Shown: piece after piece, positions 46,332 to 56,559 of the stretch
Position numbering within the stretch: position 1 is the stretch's first letter
Layout of the letters: the number at the start of each line of letters is the position of its first letter
Assembly (NCBI GenBank): GCA_020849665.1
Contig: JADLFX010000034.1
Location: 40,493 to 104,492 of the forward strand
DNA: 64,000 bases
Direction: 5' to 3'
Source of the DNA: Planctomycetota bacterium
Lineage (GTDB): Bacteria; Planctomycetota; UBA1135; UBA2386
Notes under the pieces: model-generated
The model's database searches: none
Told to the model about the DNA's origin: nothing
What the model saw: only the letters and a program-made list of their open reading frames with translations
Program-made: the position numbers and the translations under genes

Positions 46332-46612
46332 CGGCTCTGGTGCCGGCCCGGTTCGGTGCGCCTCCTGCCCACCCCGGAGGGAACCGCGATCGGCCCAGGA
46401 GAGGCCCGCGCGCTCTCGTTCCCACCGGGGCCAGCCTGGGTTGCGATCAGGCTTCGCCCGATGGGGGCGGTCCTTGGCCGCGCGCCCCGGAATCGGCGTC
46501 GAGGGGCCATCGGACGCGGGGCGGAATGCGCTCGCGGCGGCCCGGCGAAGGGCGTGATCCCGGCCTGGCCGCGCGCCCCAGGCTCATCGCCGGAACTTCT
46601 GTGGAGGGGGTG

Positions 46613-46640
46613 TTGAAAGTTGGGGAAAGCCGTGCATACT
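46613..46640 (+). promoter_or_regulatory. Strong sigma-70-type promoter
   Basis: TTGAAA (46613-46618), 16-base spacer, CATACT (46635-46640). It is the closest match to the sigma-70 consensus I found in this GC-rich window. Transcription would start near 46647 and read into the structured RNA and then the GGDEF-like gene. Confidence 0.65.
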
Positions 46641-46646
46641 TCTCGG

Positions 46647-46891
46647 CCGTTGAGCGCACCGGCCGACGGCCGGAACGCTCACCGATCTTTGCCGCTGCCC
46701 CTTCCGGGCCTACTAGGAGTTGCCCACCGCTGACGCGGTGTTCCTTGCAGGCTGGTCGAGGACGCGACGATTCGAGACACCCCGGGACGGCTGTGGGGTG
46801 GAGACTAAATCCCCCTCCCTAACCGCCCTCTCCATTCCATAGCCCCTCCCGATTCAGGCCTGAGCGCTGACCCGCTCAGGCCTTTTTTTTT
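46647..46891 (+). ncRNA. Structured RNA between promoter and terminator: independent sRNA or transcription-attenuating leader
   Basis: About 245 bases framed by a strong promoter and an intrinsic terminator. Hairpin 1: TGAGCG (46651-46656) with CGCTCA (46676-46681), enclosing CCGGCC-GAC-GGCCGG (46659-46673). Hairpin 2: CACCGC-TGAC-GCGGTG (46725-46740). Hairpin 3: CACCCC (46778-46783) with GGGGTG (46795-46800). Both arms of hairpin 1 are also complementary to the terminator stem, so an antiterminator fold is possible. It does not match tmRNA, SRP RNA or RNase P landmarks that I can check. The next start codon is 57 bases beyond the terminator. Confidence 0.6.
46856..46891 (+). terminator. Intrinsic terminator
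   Basis: AGGCCTGAGCG (46856-46866), 6-base loop, CGCTCAGGCCT (46873-46883): an 11-bp perfect stem followed by a T run to about 46891 (nine consecutive T). It is the strongest terminator in the window and lies upstream of, not after, a protein gene. Confidence 0.92.
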
Positions 46892-46947
46892 CTACGCCGC
46901 AGCGTGGTGCTTTCCGCGCTGCGCGGTGTGCCGGAAGATCGCTCCCG

Positions 46948-47552
46948 ATGGCGAACGCTGGGTTCAGAAAGGGACCGGGCAGCGGCCCACGCCCGGGGGG
47001 CGCCCGGTTCACGGCAGGAGCGGGTGCGCATTCGGGGCCGCTGTTCAGCCCCGCGCAGATCCATCACCTGATGAAGACCGAGTTCGCTCGGGCACGGCGG
47101 TACGGATTCCCGGTGGCCTGCATCGTGGCGCAGACGGACCGCATGGCCTCGCTGACCGACATCCACGGGGTCGAATTCCGCGACCTGGTGCGCTCCGAGA
47201 TGGCCAGGGTGGTGCGCGAGAAGACCCGGGCGGCGGATCAGTCGGGCTGGAGCGGGGACGACCGCCTCCTCGTGGTCCTGCCACACACGACCCACGAGCA
47301 GGCCATGGCGGTGGCGGAGCGCATCCGCGGTCTCTTCGCAGAGGTCGTCGTGGAGGGCCTGGGCGCCCGCGTCCCCCTCACCCTGAGCATGGGCGTGGCC
47401 GCCTGCGAGGACGAGTCCATGCTCTTCTTCGACACCATCCTCAGCCAGGCCGAGGCCGCGCTCCAGCAGGCCCAGGAGGCCGGCGGGAACCGCGTCGCTG
47501 GCTTCCGGGGCGGGTCCGGCACGGGTTCGGGCGGCCCGGGGGGCGGCGTCCG

Positions 47553-47556
<4 letters not shown>
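46948..47556 (+). CDS. Degenerate GGDEF-domain protein
   Basis: 202 residues. A Gly/Pro-rich N terminus (1-35) precedes a GGDEF-like fold (about 36-185): 'LMKTEFARARRYGFPVACIVAQTD', 'RDLVRSEMARVVREKTRAAD', 'HEQAMAVAERIRGLF' and 'VPLTLSMGVAACE'. The signature GG[DE]EF position reads 'WSGDD', so cyclic-di-GMP synthesis is doubtful and a sensory or binding role is more likely. Its ATGA overlaps the sigma-54 activator start, and the structured RNA with terminator lies just upstream. The start at 46948 has only a weak GGAAG ribosome site. Confidence 0.82.
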
Positions 47557-48896
<1,340 letters not shown>

Positions 48897-48905
48897 GGGC
48901 GGGCC

Positions 48906-51005
48906 GTGCTCACGTTCGCGTGCTGTGCGGTGCTGTCGCTCGCGCTCCCGCAGGAATCCGCGCCGGCCGCGGGCAGCGCGTTCCAGCGGCTGCTCTGGCG
49001 CCACGACGACGCGCCGCCGCCCGAACGGCTGGTGCCGCTGCTGCGGACGCTCGGGCTGACCGGCGTGAGCGTCGCGCGGGGCGAAGACCCGCGCCCGTGG
49101 GTCGAGGCCGGAGCGTCCTTCTACCTCGACCAGGCGTGCGGGAAGGGCGTGCTCGAGCTGCGCGACGCCGAGTTCGAGGCCGTGCGCGCCCGCTACCTCG
49201 CAGTGCGCGACCCGAAGACCCTGGTCCGGCCCGCCGTGCTCAGCGATCCCGCGGTGCGCGGCGTCGCGCGCGAGCAGCTCGAGCGATCCATCGCCGCGCT
49301 GCGGGGCGCGCGGCCCTGGGCCGTGGCCCTCGCCGATGAGGCGAGCACGACCCGGCACCGCAACCCGCTGGACCTCTGCCATGCACCGGCGTCGCTGGCC
49401 GCGTTCCACACGTTCCTGCGGGCCAGGCACGGGGACCTCGGCCGCCTCAACCTGGCGTGGGACACGCGCTACCTGCGCTGGGACGAGGTGCAGCCGTTCA
49501 CGTTCGACACCCTGCTGGACGAGCGGACCGGCGGCGCGAACCTGCCGCAGAACCTCCGGCCCTGGAGCGAGCACCGCGAGTTCATGGATCGGGAGTTCGC
49601 GGGCCTCGTGCAGGAGCTGGTGCGCGCGTGCCGGCTCCTCCTGCCGGACGTGCCGGTCGGGCTGACGGGCCTGCAGCCGCCCGCGCCGTACGGCGGCCAC
49701 GATCCGGCCCTGCTCGTGCCCGGGCTCTCGTTCCTGGAGATCTACGACCTGGGCGGGGCCGCCGCGCTGGCCGGCTCCCTGCAGGCGCCGCGCGCGCGGG
49801 TGGTCGCCACGCTCTTCCCGCCTTCGCAGGGGCAGCCGGGCGGCGTCCTCCGCGCGCGCCTCGCGGAACTCGCGGCGCGGGGCGCGGACGGCGTGGTCGT
49901 GTGGAGCTCGCGCGAGGTCCTGGGCGAAGACGGCCAGGCCAGCGCGCACGGCAAGGCCCTTGCCGAGGCGTTGCGCGAACTGGACCCTGCCCTGAGCGCA
50001 TGCGCGGGTGCCACCGTGCGGCACGATCCAGTGTGGATCGTCGAGTCGCATGCCAGTGTGCGGGCGCACTGGGTGTTCGACGCCGCCCCGGACGGAGCGC
50101 GGTGGGTGAACCGCAGGTCCTCGTACCAGGACGGCAACTCCACGGCGATGGCGGCCCGACTCTCGTGGCTGCGCTGCTGCGAGGACCTTGGCATCACGCC
50201 GCGCTTCGTGATCGAGGACGAGCTGGCCGGCCGCCTGGACGCGGAGCCGCCGAAGGTCCTGATCCTTCCCGCCCTCCTCGCGCTCTCCGACCGGGGTGCC
50301 CAGGCGGTCCGCCGGTTCGCGGACGGCGGCGGCCTGGTCGTGGCGGACCACGGCACCGGGATCTACGACCAGCACCTGGTGCGGCGCAGGCGCCCTGCGC
50401 TCGACGCGATGTTCGGGATCGTGGCCCGCCCCGAGGAGCGCTCTGCCTACGCGGTGCGCGAGGGTCGGGCGGCCGAGCGCGCACGCCTGCCATCGGGACT
50501 CGCCGTGGCGGAGCTGGGCCTGCGCGGACAGCTGGCCGAGCCGGTCGCCAGCGGGCACGTGCAGGTCGAGAGCCCCGTGGGTCGTGGCCGCGCCGTGTAC
50601 CTGAACCTCGCCATGTGCGAGTACGCGGCGCTGCGGCTCGAGGAGCGCTCGGTCGGACCGGCCCAGGAGATGCGGCGGCGCCTGCGCCGCTGGTTGCAGG
50701 AGGCCGGAGTGGAACCCGCGGTCGACGTGCGCGGGACCGGGCTGCCGACGTGCATCGCGCGCACGCAGCTGCGCGGCCGGGACGGCTCGAGCCTGCTCTG
50801 CGTGCGTGTCAACGCGGCCGACCGGCCGGATGTCGTCGGGCGCCTCGCCGCCGAGGGTCCGCGCCAGGTGCAGGTGGCGTTCCGCACCCCGGTGCGACTG
50901 CGCGATCTGGTGCGCGGCACCGCGCATCCGGCCGCCACCGTCCACTCGCTGCCGTTCGATCCGTGGACCGGTCTCTTCCTCCGGGTGGAGGCCGGGGGTC
51001 CGTGA
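48906..51005 (+). CDS. GH42-like beta-galactosidase-type protein with trimerisation domain
   Basis: 699 residues from GTG 48906 with a short signal peptide (to about residue 14). The TIM-barrel part (about 25-390) carries GH42-like blocks 'VALADEAST' (acid/base Glu near residue 146) and 'FLRARHGDLGRLNLAWDTRYLRWDEVQPF' region, then 'SFLEIYDL' where the nucleophile Glu would lie. A glutamine-amidotransferase-like trimerisation domain follows (about 430-560, 'PKVLILPALLALSDRGAQAV'). It would act on galactosides or related glycans outside the cytoplasm. Substrate unproven. Its GTGA overlaps lpxH. Confidence 0.75.
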   Translation: MLTFACCAVLSLALPQESAPAAGSAFQRLLWRHDDAPPPERLVPLLRTLGLTGVSVARGEDPRPWVEAGASFYLDQACGKGVLELRDAEFEAVRARYLAVRDPKTLVRPAVLSDPAVRGVAREQLERSIAALRGARPWAVALADEASTTRHRNPLDLCHAPASLAAFHTFLRARHGDLGRLNLAWDTRYLRWDEVQPFTFDTLLDERTGGANLPQNLRPWSEHREFMDREFAGLVQELVRACRLLLPDVPVGLTGLQPPAPYGGHDPALLVPGLSFLEIYDLGGAAALAGSLQAPRARVVATLFPPSQGQPGGVLRARLAELAARGADGVVVWSSREVLGEDGQASAHGKALAEALRELDPALSACAGATVRHDPVWIVESHASVRAHWVFDAAPDGARWVNRRSSYQDGNSTAMAARLSWLRCCEDLGITPRFVIEDELAGRLDAEPPKVLILPALLALSDRGAQAVRRFADGGGLVVADHGTGIYDQHLVRRRRPALDAMFGIVARPEERSAYAVREGRAAERARLPSGLAVAELGLRGQLAEPVASGHVQVESPVGRGRAVYLNLAMCEYAALRLEERSVGPAQEMRRRLRRWLQEAGVEPAVDVRGTGLPTCIARTQLRGRDGSSLLCVRVNAADRPDVVGRLAAEGPRQVQVAFRTPVRLRDLVRGTAHPAATVHSLPFDPWTGLFLRVEAGGP

Positions 51006-51814
51006 CGCGCGTCTTGGGGACCCCGATCGAGGTCGCGCACGACGACGACCGCACGCGCACCCTCCTGGTCTCGGACCTGCATGTGCCGGAGGGCGAGAGC
51101 CAGGTGCTGCGCGACTTCGCCGAGCTGCTGGCCCAGGCGCGCCGTGACCCGCACCACACGCGCGTGCTCATCCTGGGCGACCTCCTCGAGGTGTACGTCG
51201 GTTCCCGCCAGCTCGGCCACGGTACGGTGCGCCACGTGGTGGAGCTGCTCGGCGCGGCCACCCGGGCGGGGGTGTCGATCACGGTCCTGCACGGCAATCG
51301 GGACTTCCTGCTGGACCCGCCCTTCGCGCGGGCCACGGGCTGCCGCGTCGTGCCCGGCGGACTGCACTTCTGCCTGCAGGGCCGGCGCGTCCTGGCGTTG
51401 CACGGGGACGAGCTCTGCTGGCGCGACCTGCCGTACCAGCGCAGCAAGCGCCTGCTGCGGCATCCGTTCACCCAGGCCTTGACCCGGGCCCTGCCGCTCG
51501 CGCTCTCGCTGCGGCTCGCCGGAGGCATCCGGGCCAGGAGCATGGCCTCGGTGCAGTCCGGGGATCCGGGGCGTTTCGATCCGGTCGCGCCGGCGCTCGA
51601 GGCCGCGTTCGCCAGTGGCGCCGAGGTGCTCGTGTTCGGGCACATCCACCGTCCGGCGCGCGGGGAGTTCCGACCGGGTGCCGCCTACCTGATCCTGCCT
51701 GCCTTCGATGCCGGCGGAGTCCACGCGGAGGCGGAGGGCGGCCGGCTGCGCTACCGCGACCTGGCCGGTCGGACCGTGCCGGACTTTCCGCCGCGCGCGT
51801 TCCCCCCGGCGTAG
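51002..51814 (+). CDS. lpxH: UDP-2,3-diacylglucosamine diphosphatase
   Basis: 270 residues, from GTG 51002. A calcineurin-like phosphoesterase that removes UMP from UDP-2,3-diacylglucosamine in lipid A synthesis. The metal motifs are complete: 'VSDLHVP', 'LGDLLEVYVG', 'LHGNRDFLL', 'ALHGDELC' and 'FGHIHRPA'; the 'GNRDFL' and 'HGDELC' spacing is typical of LpxH. Lipid A synthesis fits a diderm planctomycete-like organism. It overlaps the GH42-like gene by 4 bases and is followed by a 233-base gap. Confidence 0.9.
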   Translation: MTRVLGTPIEVAHDDDRTRTLLVSDLHVPEGESQVLRDFAELLAQARRDPHHTRVLILGDLLEVYVGSRQLGHGTVRHVVELLGAATRAGVSITVLHGNRDFLLDPPFARATGCRVVPGGLHFCLQGRRVLALHGDELCWRDLPYQRSKRLLRHPFTQALTRALPLALSLRLAGGIRARSMASVQSGDPGRFDPVAPALEAAFASGAEVLVFGHIHRPARGEFRPGAAYLILPAFDAGGVHAEAEGGRLRYRDLAGRTVPDFPPRAFPPA

Positions 51815-51877
51815 CGCCCGGGCCGGTGCCCGGATGGGCTGGCCGCACCGTGGTTGCCGCGGGGACCGGCTTCCGGC

Positions 51878-51883
51878 TATCGT
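51878..51883 (+). promoter_or_regulatory. Possible -10 element (TATCGT) before cmk
   Basis: TATCGT, preceded by GGC as in several other gene upstream regions of the window, lies about 170 bases before the cmk start. The -35 is not recognisable. Confidence 0.25.
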
Positions 51884-52047
51884 GCCACGCTTCTCCGGGG
51901 GGCGCGTCCGCGTGACTGGGGCCCCCGGTGCCATCGCACCGGGCCGCATCCGTGTCGCCGCAGCGCCGCCTTGCCGCTCTTTGCCAATCTACGTTCGTCT
52001 CCGTCTCCAACCAGATCCCCGCCGTTTGCTCGCGGCCGGAGCATGCG

Positions 52048-52779
52048 ATGGGTAATCGTGCCCGCTGCATGACCGACCCGGCCGGCCTCCCCGATCCTCT
52101 CGCCGAGGTCCGCGACGTGGTCGCCATCGATGGCCCGTCCGGAGCCGGCAAGAGCACCGTGGCGCGCGAACTCGCGCGCCGCCTTGGGTTCGCCTACCTG
52201 GACACCGGCGCGATGTACCGTGCCGTGACCTGGTTCCTGCTCGAACACCAGTTCGTGGATCTCGCGCACACCGAGGAACTGGCGGTCCTCCTGGAACGCC
52301 TCCATCTCGACATCGACGCGAGGGGCCACGTGCACCTCAACGGTCGCGACGTGACCTCCCACTTGCGTTCACGCGAGGTGGAGTCGCGCGTGTCCGCGGT
52401 GTCGGCCGTGCCGTTGGTGCGCGAACGCATGCGCACCCTGCAGCGTCAGGTGGCTGCGCGCGGCCCCGTGGTCGCCGATGGTCGCGACATGGCGTCGGTG
52501 GTGTTCCCCAAGGCGCGCTGGAAGTTCTTCCTCGATGCCGAACCGGACGAGCGGGCTCGCCGCCGGCTGCGCGACTTCGAGCGCGGCGGCCGCGACGTCT
52601 CGCTGCCGGAGGTGCTCGAGGAGCTTGCCGTGCGCGACCGCTTGGACAGCACCCGGCAGGATGCACCGCTCACCCGCACCCGGGACGCGGTCTACTACGA
52701 CACCACCGGGCAGAGTGCCGCCGAGGTGGTCGAGGGCCTGCTGCGCCACGTGCGTGCCGCGGACGCGGATCGCGCATGA
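52048..52779 (+). CDS. cmk: Cytidylate kinase
   Basis: 243 residues from ATG 52048, which has GGAG at 52038-52041; ATG 52069 is an alternative and would be closer to the usual size. It phosphorylates CMP and dCMP. P-loop 'AIDGPSGAGKST', the CMP-binding 'YLDTGAMYRAVTW', 'GRDVTSHLRSREVESRVSAV', 'VVADGRDMASVVFP' and the lid-like 'LDAEPDERARRR' are all present. Order cmk-plsC-rpsA is a common arrangement. It overlaps plsC by 4 bases. Confidence 0.95.
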   Translation: MGNRARCMTDPAGLPDPLAEVRDVVAIDGPSGAGKSTVARELARRLGFAYLDTGAMYRAVTWFLLEHQFVDLAHTEELAVLLERLHLDIDARGHVHLNGRDVTSHLRSREVESRVSAVSAVPLVRERMRTLQRQVAARGPVVADGRDMASVVFPKARWKFFLDAEPDERARRRLRDFERGGRDVSLPEVLEELAVRDRLDSTRQDAPLTRTRDAVYYDTTGQSAAEVVEGLLRHVRAADADRA

Positions 52780-53414
52780 ACCCGGTGGTCTACTGGCCGA
52801 GCCGCGCCCTCGCGTGGCTCTACATGAAGGTGGCCCATCGGGCGCGCTTCGAGGGCAGTGGGCACGTGCCGGCCAGCGGTCCTGCGCTGCTGGTCGCCAA
52901 CCACGCGAGCTTCCTCGATCCGCCCCTCCTGGGCCTCGCCTCGCGCCGACCCTGCCAGTTCCTGGCCCGTTCCAGCCTCGGGCACCTGCGGCCTGCAAGC
53001 TGGTGGCTGGGCAACGTCGGCACGATCCTGATCGATCGCGACGCGCCCAGTCACCGCGTGTTCGAGGTGCTGATCGAGCACCTGCAGCGCGGCGAGCTGG
53101 TCACGGTGTTTCCCGAGGGCACGCGATCCCGCGACGGCCGGCTGGCGCCGTTCAAGCGCGGGCTGCAGCTCCTGGTGAAGCGCACCGGCGCCCCGGTCGT
53201 GCCGGCCGGGATCCGCGGCACGTTCGCCGCCTGGCCCCGGCACCGGCGCTTCCCCAACCCACTGCGCGCGGTCGGCGTGCGGGTCGGCGCGCCGTTCGCC
53301 GCCGAGGAGATCCTGGCCGCTGGCGGCCTGGAGCGCCTGCGCGTTCGGATCGCCGAGCTGGCCGGGATCGGTCTTCAGGATCGACCCGAGTCCGAAGGCG
53401 ACGGAGACCGATAA
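52776..53414 (+). CDS. plsC: 1-acyl-sn-glycerol-3-phosphate acyltransferase
   Basis: 212 residues. It transfers an acyl chain to lysophosphatidate in phospholipid synthesis at the inner membrane. Motif I 'NHASFLDPP' (His and Asp catalytic pair), motif III 'FPEGTRSRDG' and motif IV 'VPAGIRG' are intact, with an N-terminal hydrophobic patch. It is co-translated with cmk through ATGA. rpsA follows after a 198-base structured gap. Confidence 0.93.
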   Translation: MNPVVYWPSRALAWLYMKVAHRARFEGSGHVPASGPALLVANHASFLDPPLLGLASRRPCQFLARSSLGHLRPASWWLGNVGTILIDRDAPSHRVFEVLIEHLQRGELVTVFPEGTRSRDGRLAPFKRGLQLLVKRTGAPVVPAGIRGTFAAWPRHRRFPNPLRAVGVRVGAPFAAEEILAAGGLERLRVRIAELAGIGLQDRPESEGDGDR

Positions 53415-53465
53415 GGAATCCCCTGTCCCCACGGACCGGATCTGGGACCGGTTTCCGGGGGACGG

Positions 53466-53508
53466 GATCGCGACGTCGTTGGCGGCCGGATGGTCCGGCC
53501 GCGCGATC
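53466..53508 (+). other. Hairpin in the plsC-rpsA gap (rpsA leader)
   Basis: GCGGCCGGA (53482-53490), TGG loop, TCCGGCCGC (53494-53502): a 9-bp perfect stem, enclosed by GATCGC (53466-53471) and GCGATC (53503-53508). It has no T run. It lies 104 bases before the rpsA ATG, so it could be an rpsA regulatory leader or simply the 3' end of the plsC message. Confidence 0.5.
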
Positions 53509-53612
53509 GGCGGTCCTGCTCCGTGCTGCGCTTGCCGCGCCGCCCGGAGCCGGCCGTCCTCGAAGTCCGTAGTCCCACAACCCGTCTGTTTCCCACTACC
53601 TGAACCCGTTTG

Positions 53613-55442
53613 ATGCACGGCAAGAAACTAGTCAAGAAGTTCGCACTCGACCCTTCCGAGCTCGAGAGGCTCACCGGCGAGGCCATGGGCGTGGCCAGCC
53701 TGGAGCAGTTGGACCAGGCCATGGTCGCGACCGTGAACGACCTCTCCCCCAACCAGATCGTGAAGGGCAAGGTCCTTCGCCTGCTGGAGGACGGGACCGT
53801 CGTGGTCGATGTCCGCTACAAGGCCGAGGGTCGCATCCCGGTCAGCGAGTTCGACGATCCCACCACGGTCGTCCCCGGACTGGAGATCGAGGCCCTGATC
53901 GAGGACCTCGACGACACCGAAGGGCACATCACGCTCAGCAAGCGCAAGGCGGACCGGATCCGCGGCTGGGAGCGCGTGATCAGCACCCACAAGGAAGGCG
54001 ACGTCGTCAAGGGCACCGTCCAGCGCAAGATCAAGGGCGGCTTGCTCGTGGACATCGGCGTGCCGGTGTTCCTGCCGGCGTCCCAGGTGAACATCCGCCG
54101 CACCGGCGACATCGGCGAGTGGATCGGCAGGGAGATCGATGCGCGCATCATCAAGATCGATGAGGAGCGCATGAACATCGTGATCTCGCGCCGCAAGCTC
54201 ATCGAGGAAGACCGCGAGAAGCTCAAGGCCGCGCTGCTCTCCGAGATCGAGGAGGGCCAGGTGCGCAAGGGCACCGTGAAGAACATCGCCGACTTCGGCG
54301 TGTTCGTGGACCTGGGCGGCATCGATGGACTCCTGCACATCACCGACATGTCCTGGGGCCGGATCAACCATCCCTCCGAGATGGTCAAGATCGACCAGGA
54401 GATCGAGGTGAAGGTGCTCAAGGTCGACCGCGAGCGGGAGCGCATCGCGCTGGGCATGAAGCAGAAGAGCCCATCGCCGTGGGAGAACATCGAGACCAAG
54501 TACCCGGTGGGCTCGCGCATCACCGGCACGGTCACCAACCTGATGTCGTACGGAGCGTTCGTGAAGCTCGAGGACGGCGTCGAGGGCCTGGTGCACATCT
54601 CCGAGATGTCCTGGACCAAGCGCATCAATCACCCGCAGGAGGTCGTGAACGTGAACGACCGCGTCGAGGTGGTGGTGCTGGAGGTCAACAAGGAGAAGCA
54701 GGAGATCAGCCTCGGCATGAAGCAGACCGAGGTGAACCCGTGGACCATGGTGGCGGAGCAGTACCCGCCGGGCACCGTCATCCGTGGCAAGGTGCGCAAC
54801 CTGACCAACTACGGCGCGTTCATCGAACTGCAGGAGGGCATCGACGGCCTGCTGCACATCACGGACATGTCGTGGACCAAGAAGATCAGCCACCCGTCCG
54901 AGATGGTGAAGAAGGGCGACGAGCTGGAGTGCGTGGTGCTCTCCGTCGACCAGGAGAAGAAGCGCATCGCGCTGGGCCTGAAGCAGCTCTCGCAGGATCC
55001 GTGGTCGGGCGACATCCCCGCGCGCTACCACATCGGTGACAGCGTTCCGGGCACGGTCACCAAGATCACCAACTTCGGGGTCTTCGTGGAGCTCGAAGCC
55101 GGCCTCGAAGGCCTGCTGCACATCTCCGAGCTGGCCGATCACAAGATCGACAACCCGGAGGAGGTGGTGAAGGTCGGCCAGCGCGTCGAGGTCCGCATCA
55201 TCAAGATCGACCCCGACGAGCGGAAGATCGGCCTCACGCTGATCCAGGCGCACTTCGACGTGGAGGAGGGCGAGGCAGCCGCCAAGCCCGCCGCCAAGCC
55301 GGTGCCGCCGCCGGCGCTCGGTTCGCTGGCCGACAAGCTCAAGGGACTCGGCCAGCGCGTCAGCGAGCGCGAGCGCAAGAAGGCCGAGGAGGCCGGAGCC
55401 GAGGGCGAGAGCGAGTCCGAGGGCGAGAAGCCCAAGGAGTGA
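53613..55442 (+). CDS. rpsA: 30S ribosomal protein S1
   Basis: 609 residues with six S1 (OB-fold) repeats: 'GKVLRLLEDGTVVVDV', 'GTVQRKIKGGLLVDIG', 'GTVKNIADFGVFVDLG', 'GTVTNLMSYGAFVKLE', 'GKVRNLTNYGAFIELQ' and 'GTVTKITNFGVFVELE'. Repeats 3-6 share 'GLLHITDMSWxKxIxHPxE'. It tethers mRNA to the 30S subunit and unfolds it. The first two repeats are the most divergent, as usual for S1. The Ala/Glu/Lys-rich tail after the last repeat is not conserved. ATG 53613 is preceded by TTG 53610. Confidence 0.96.
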   Translation: MHGKKLVKKFALDPSELERLTGEAMGVASLEQLDQAMVATVNDLSPNQIVKGKVLRLLEDGTVVVDVRYKAEGRIPVSEFDDPTTVVPGLEIEALIEDLDDTEGHITLSKRKADRIRGWERVISTHKEGDVVKGTVQRKIKGGLLVDIGVPVFLPASQVNIRRTGDIGEWIGREIDARIIKIDEERMNIVISRRKLIEEDREKLKAALLSEIEEGQVRKGTVKNIADFGVFVDLGGIDGLLHITDMSWGRINHPSEMVKIDQEIEVKVLKVDRERERIALGMKQKSPSPWENIETKYPVGSRITGTVTNLMSYGAFVKLEDGVEGLVHISEMSWTKRINHPQEVVNVNDRVEVVVLEVNKEKQEISLGMKQTEVNPWTMVAEQYPPGTVIRGKVRNLTNYGAFIELQEGIDGLLHITDMSWTKKISHPSEMVKKGDELECVVLSVDQEKKRIALGLKQLSQDPWSGDIPARYHIGDSVPGTVTKITNFGVFVELEAGLEGLLHISELADHKIDNPEEVVKVGQRVEVRIIKIDPDERKIGLTLIQAHFDVEEGEAAAKPAAKPVPPPALGSLADKLKGLGQRVSERERKKAEEAGAEGESESEGEKPKE

Positions 55443-56479
55443 GCCGCGCCTCGGCGCTGCCCGCGCTCGTGATGGTCCTGGCGGTCCCCGCCTGCACGCG
55501 GGAACCGCTGGATGGGCCGGCCGTGCCCATGGCGCGGCCGGTCCTGGTCCCGCTCTCCGGGGCGCTGGGCACGGGCGACGACCCGGTCGACGCCTGGTAC
55601 TCGAGCGTCGTGGCGCAGATGCGCGAGGCCGTCCTGCAGCGCGATCTCGAGGGGCTGCGCGGCCTCCTCGCCGCGAGCGGCGATCGCGCCGGCGCGCCGG
55701 AGTGGGCGCGCGAGCCGCTGCGCCACTTCGCCGACCTGTGCGGCGCGCTGGCGTTCGAACTCAGCGCGCCCCAGCACGCCCGCGTCGAGCGCCAGGGGGC
55801 CGAGGTGCTGCCCTTGGGCGCGGACCTGGAGTACCACTTCGTCCTCGACGTGGCGAAGTGCGGCGACGCCTGGAGCGGGCCCGTGCGCCTGGGCGCCGTG
55901 GGTGAGGAGGCCTTCACGACGTTCCTGGCCGAGATCGAGGTGCTGGACGTGGACCCGGAGGGCGGGCGCACCGTAGGACGCAGCAGCCAGATGCTGCGAC
56001 CGACCGAGGCCGTGGATGGCGCGCAGGGTGGCGTCCTGCGCCTGCCGCTGCGTCTGGAGATCGGCGCCAGCGGCGCCGCGATGCGCACCGTGCGCGTCCG
56101 CGTGGAGGCCCTGCCTGGCCGGGTCACCGTGGGGGGGCGCGTGGTCCCCAACCGGCGCTTCTTCTGTGCCAGCCATGAGGCGACGTACTACCCGCAGGGC
56201 GTCGAGTCCGTCCGGCGCGCGCCCATGGTCACCCTGCGCGAGGCGCTGCGACTGGGGCCCGAGGCCCACGCGCGCCACCTCTACCTGGCGGCCCGCTTCC
56301 TGCCCGAGGGTGCGCGCGAAGAGGCGATGTCGATGTTGATCCGCACGGTGCGCCTGGGTAACTCGGGTGAGGTCCGCCTGGCCACGGCGGCGTTGCAGGT
56401 GGTCAGCGGCGAGACGCTGCCGGTGGGGGCGCGCGACGCGTGGCTCGAATGGTGGCAGCGCCGCGTCCAGGACCGGTGA
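55439..56479 (+). CDS. Lipoprotein of unknown function
   Basis: 346 residues from GTG 55439, GTGA-overlapping the rpsA stop. Lipobox 'AVPAC' puts Cys near residue 19. Mature protein: a helical region (about 50-100, 'SSVVAQMREAVLQRDLEGLR'), a central strand-rich domain (about 100-250), and a C-terminal helical part (about 265-346) ending 'DAWLEWWQRR', which resembles a short HEAT-like pair. No enzyme motif was recognised. Coupling an exported lipoprotein to rpsA is unusual. tyrS follows after 80 bases. Confidence 0.78.
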   Translation: MSRASALPALVMVLAVPACTREPLDGPAVPMARPVLVPLSGALGTGDDPVDAWYSSVVAQMREAVLQRDLEGLRGLLAASGDRAGAPEWAREPLRHFADLCGALAFELSAPQHARVERQGAEVLPLGADLEYHFVLDVAKCGDAWSGPVRLGAVGEEAFTTFLAEIEVLDVDPEGGRTVGRSSQMLRPTEAVDGAQGGVLRLPLRLEIGASGAAMRTVRVRVEALPGRVTVGGRVVPNRRFFCASHEATYYPQGVESVRRAPMVTLREALRLGPEAHARHLYLAARFLPEGAREEAMSMLIRTVRLGNSGEVRLATAALQVVSGETLPVGARDAWLEWWQRRVQDR

Positions 56480-56559
56480 GTGGGACCCGAAGTGCCCCGT
56501 GAGCGAATAGCGATGCGTTCCCTGCTGCGAAGGCGCCAGGCCGGCTCTGAAGGAGTTCC

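Larger units (their letters stand above)
45974..46612. other. Intergenic region upstream of rpoN
   Basis: About 640 bases with no convincing gene. Open frames here have no recognisable motif and no ribosome site. It holds the rpoN promoter candidate, one complete copy of the 100-bp inverted-end repeat (46232-46331), and leads into the strong promoter at 46613-46640. Confidence 0.6.

Noticed and set aside
46769..46780. GATTCGAGAC resembling a tRNA T-loop
   Set aside because: No acceptor stem, anticodon arm or CCA end could be arranged around it; it lies inside the structured RNA.
45976..46822. Open frames upstream of rpoN
   Set aside because: No ribosome site, no recognisable motif, and part of the sequence is the dispersed repeat.
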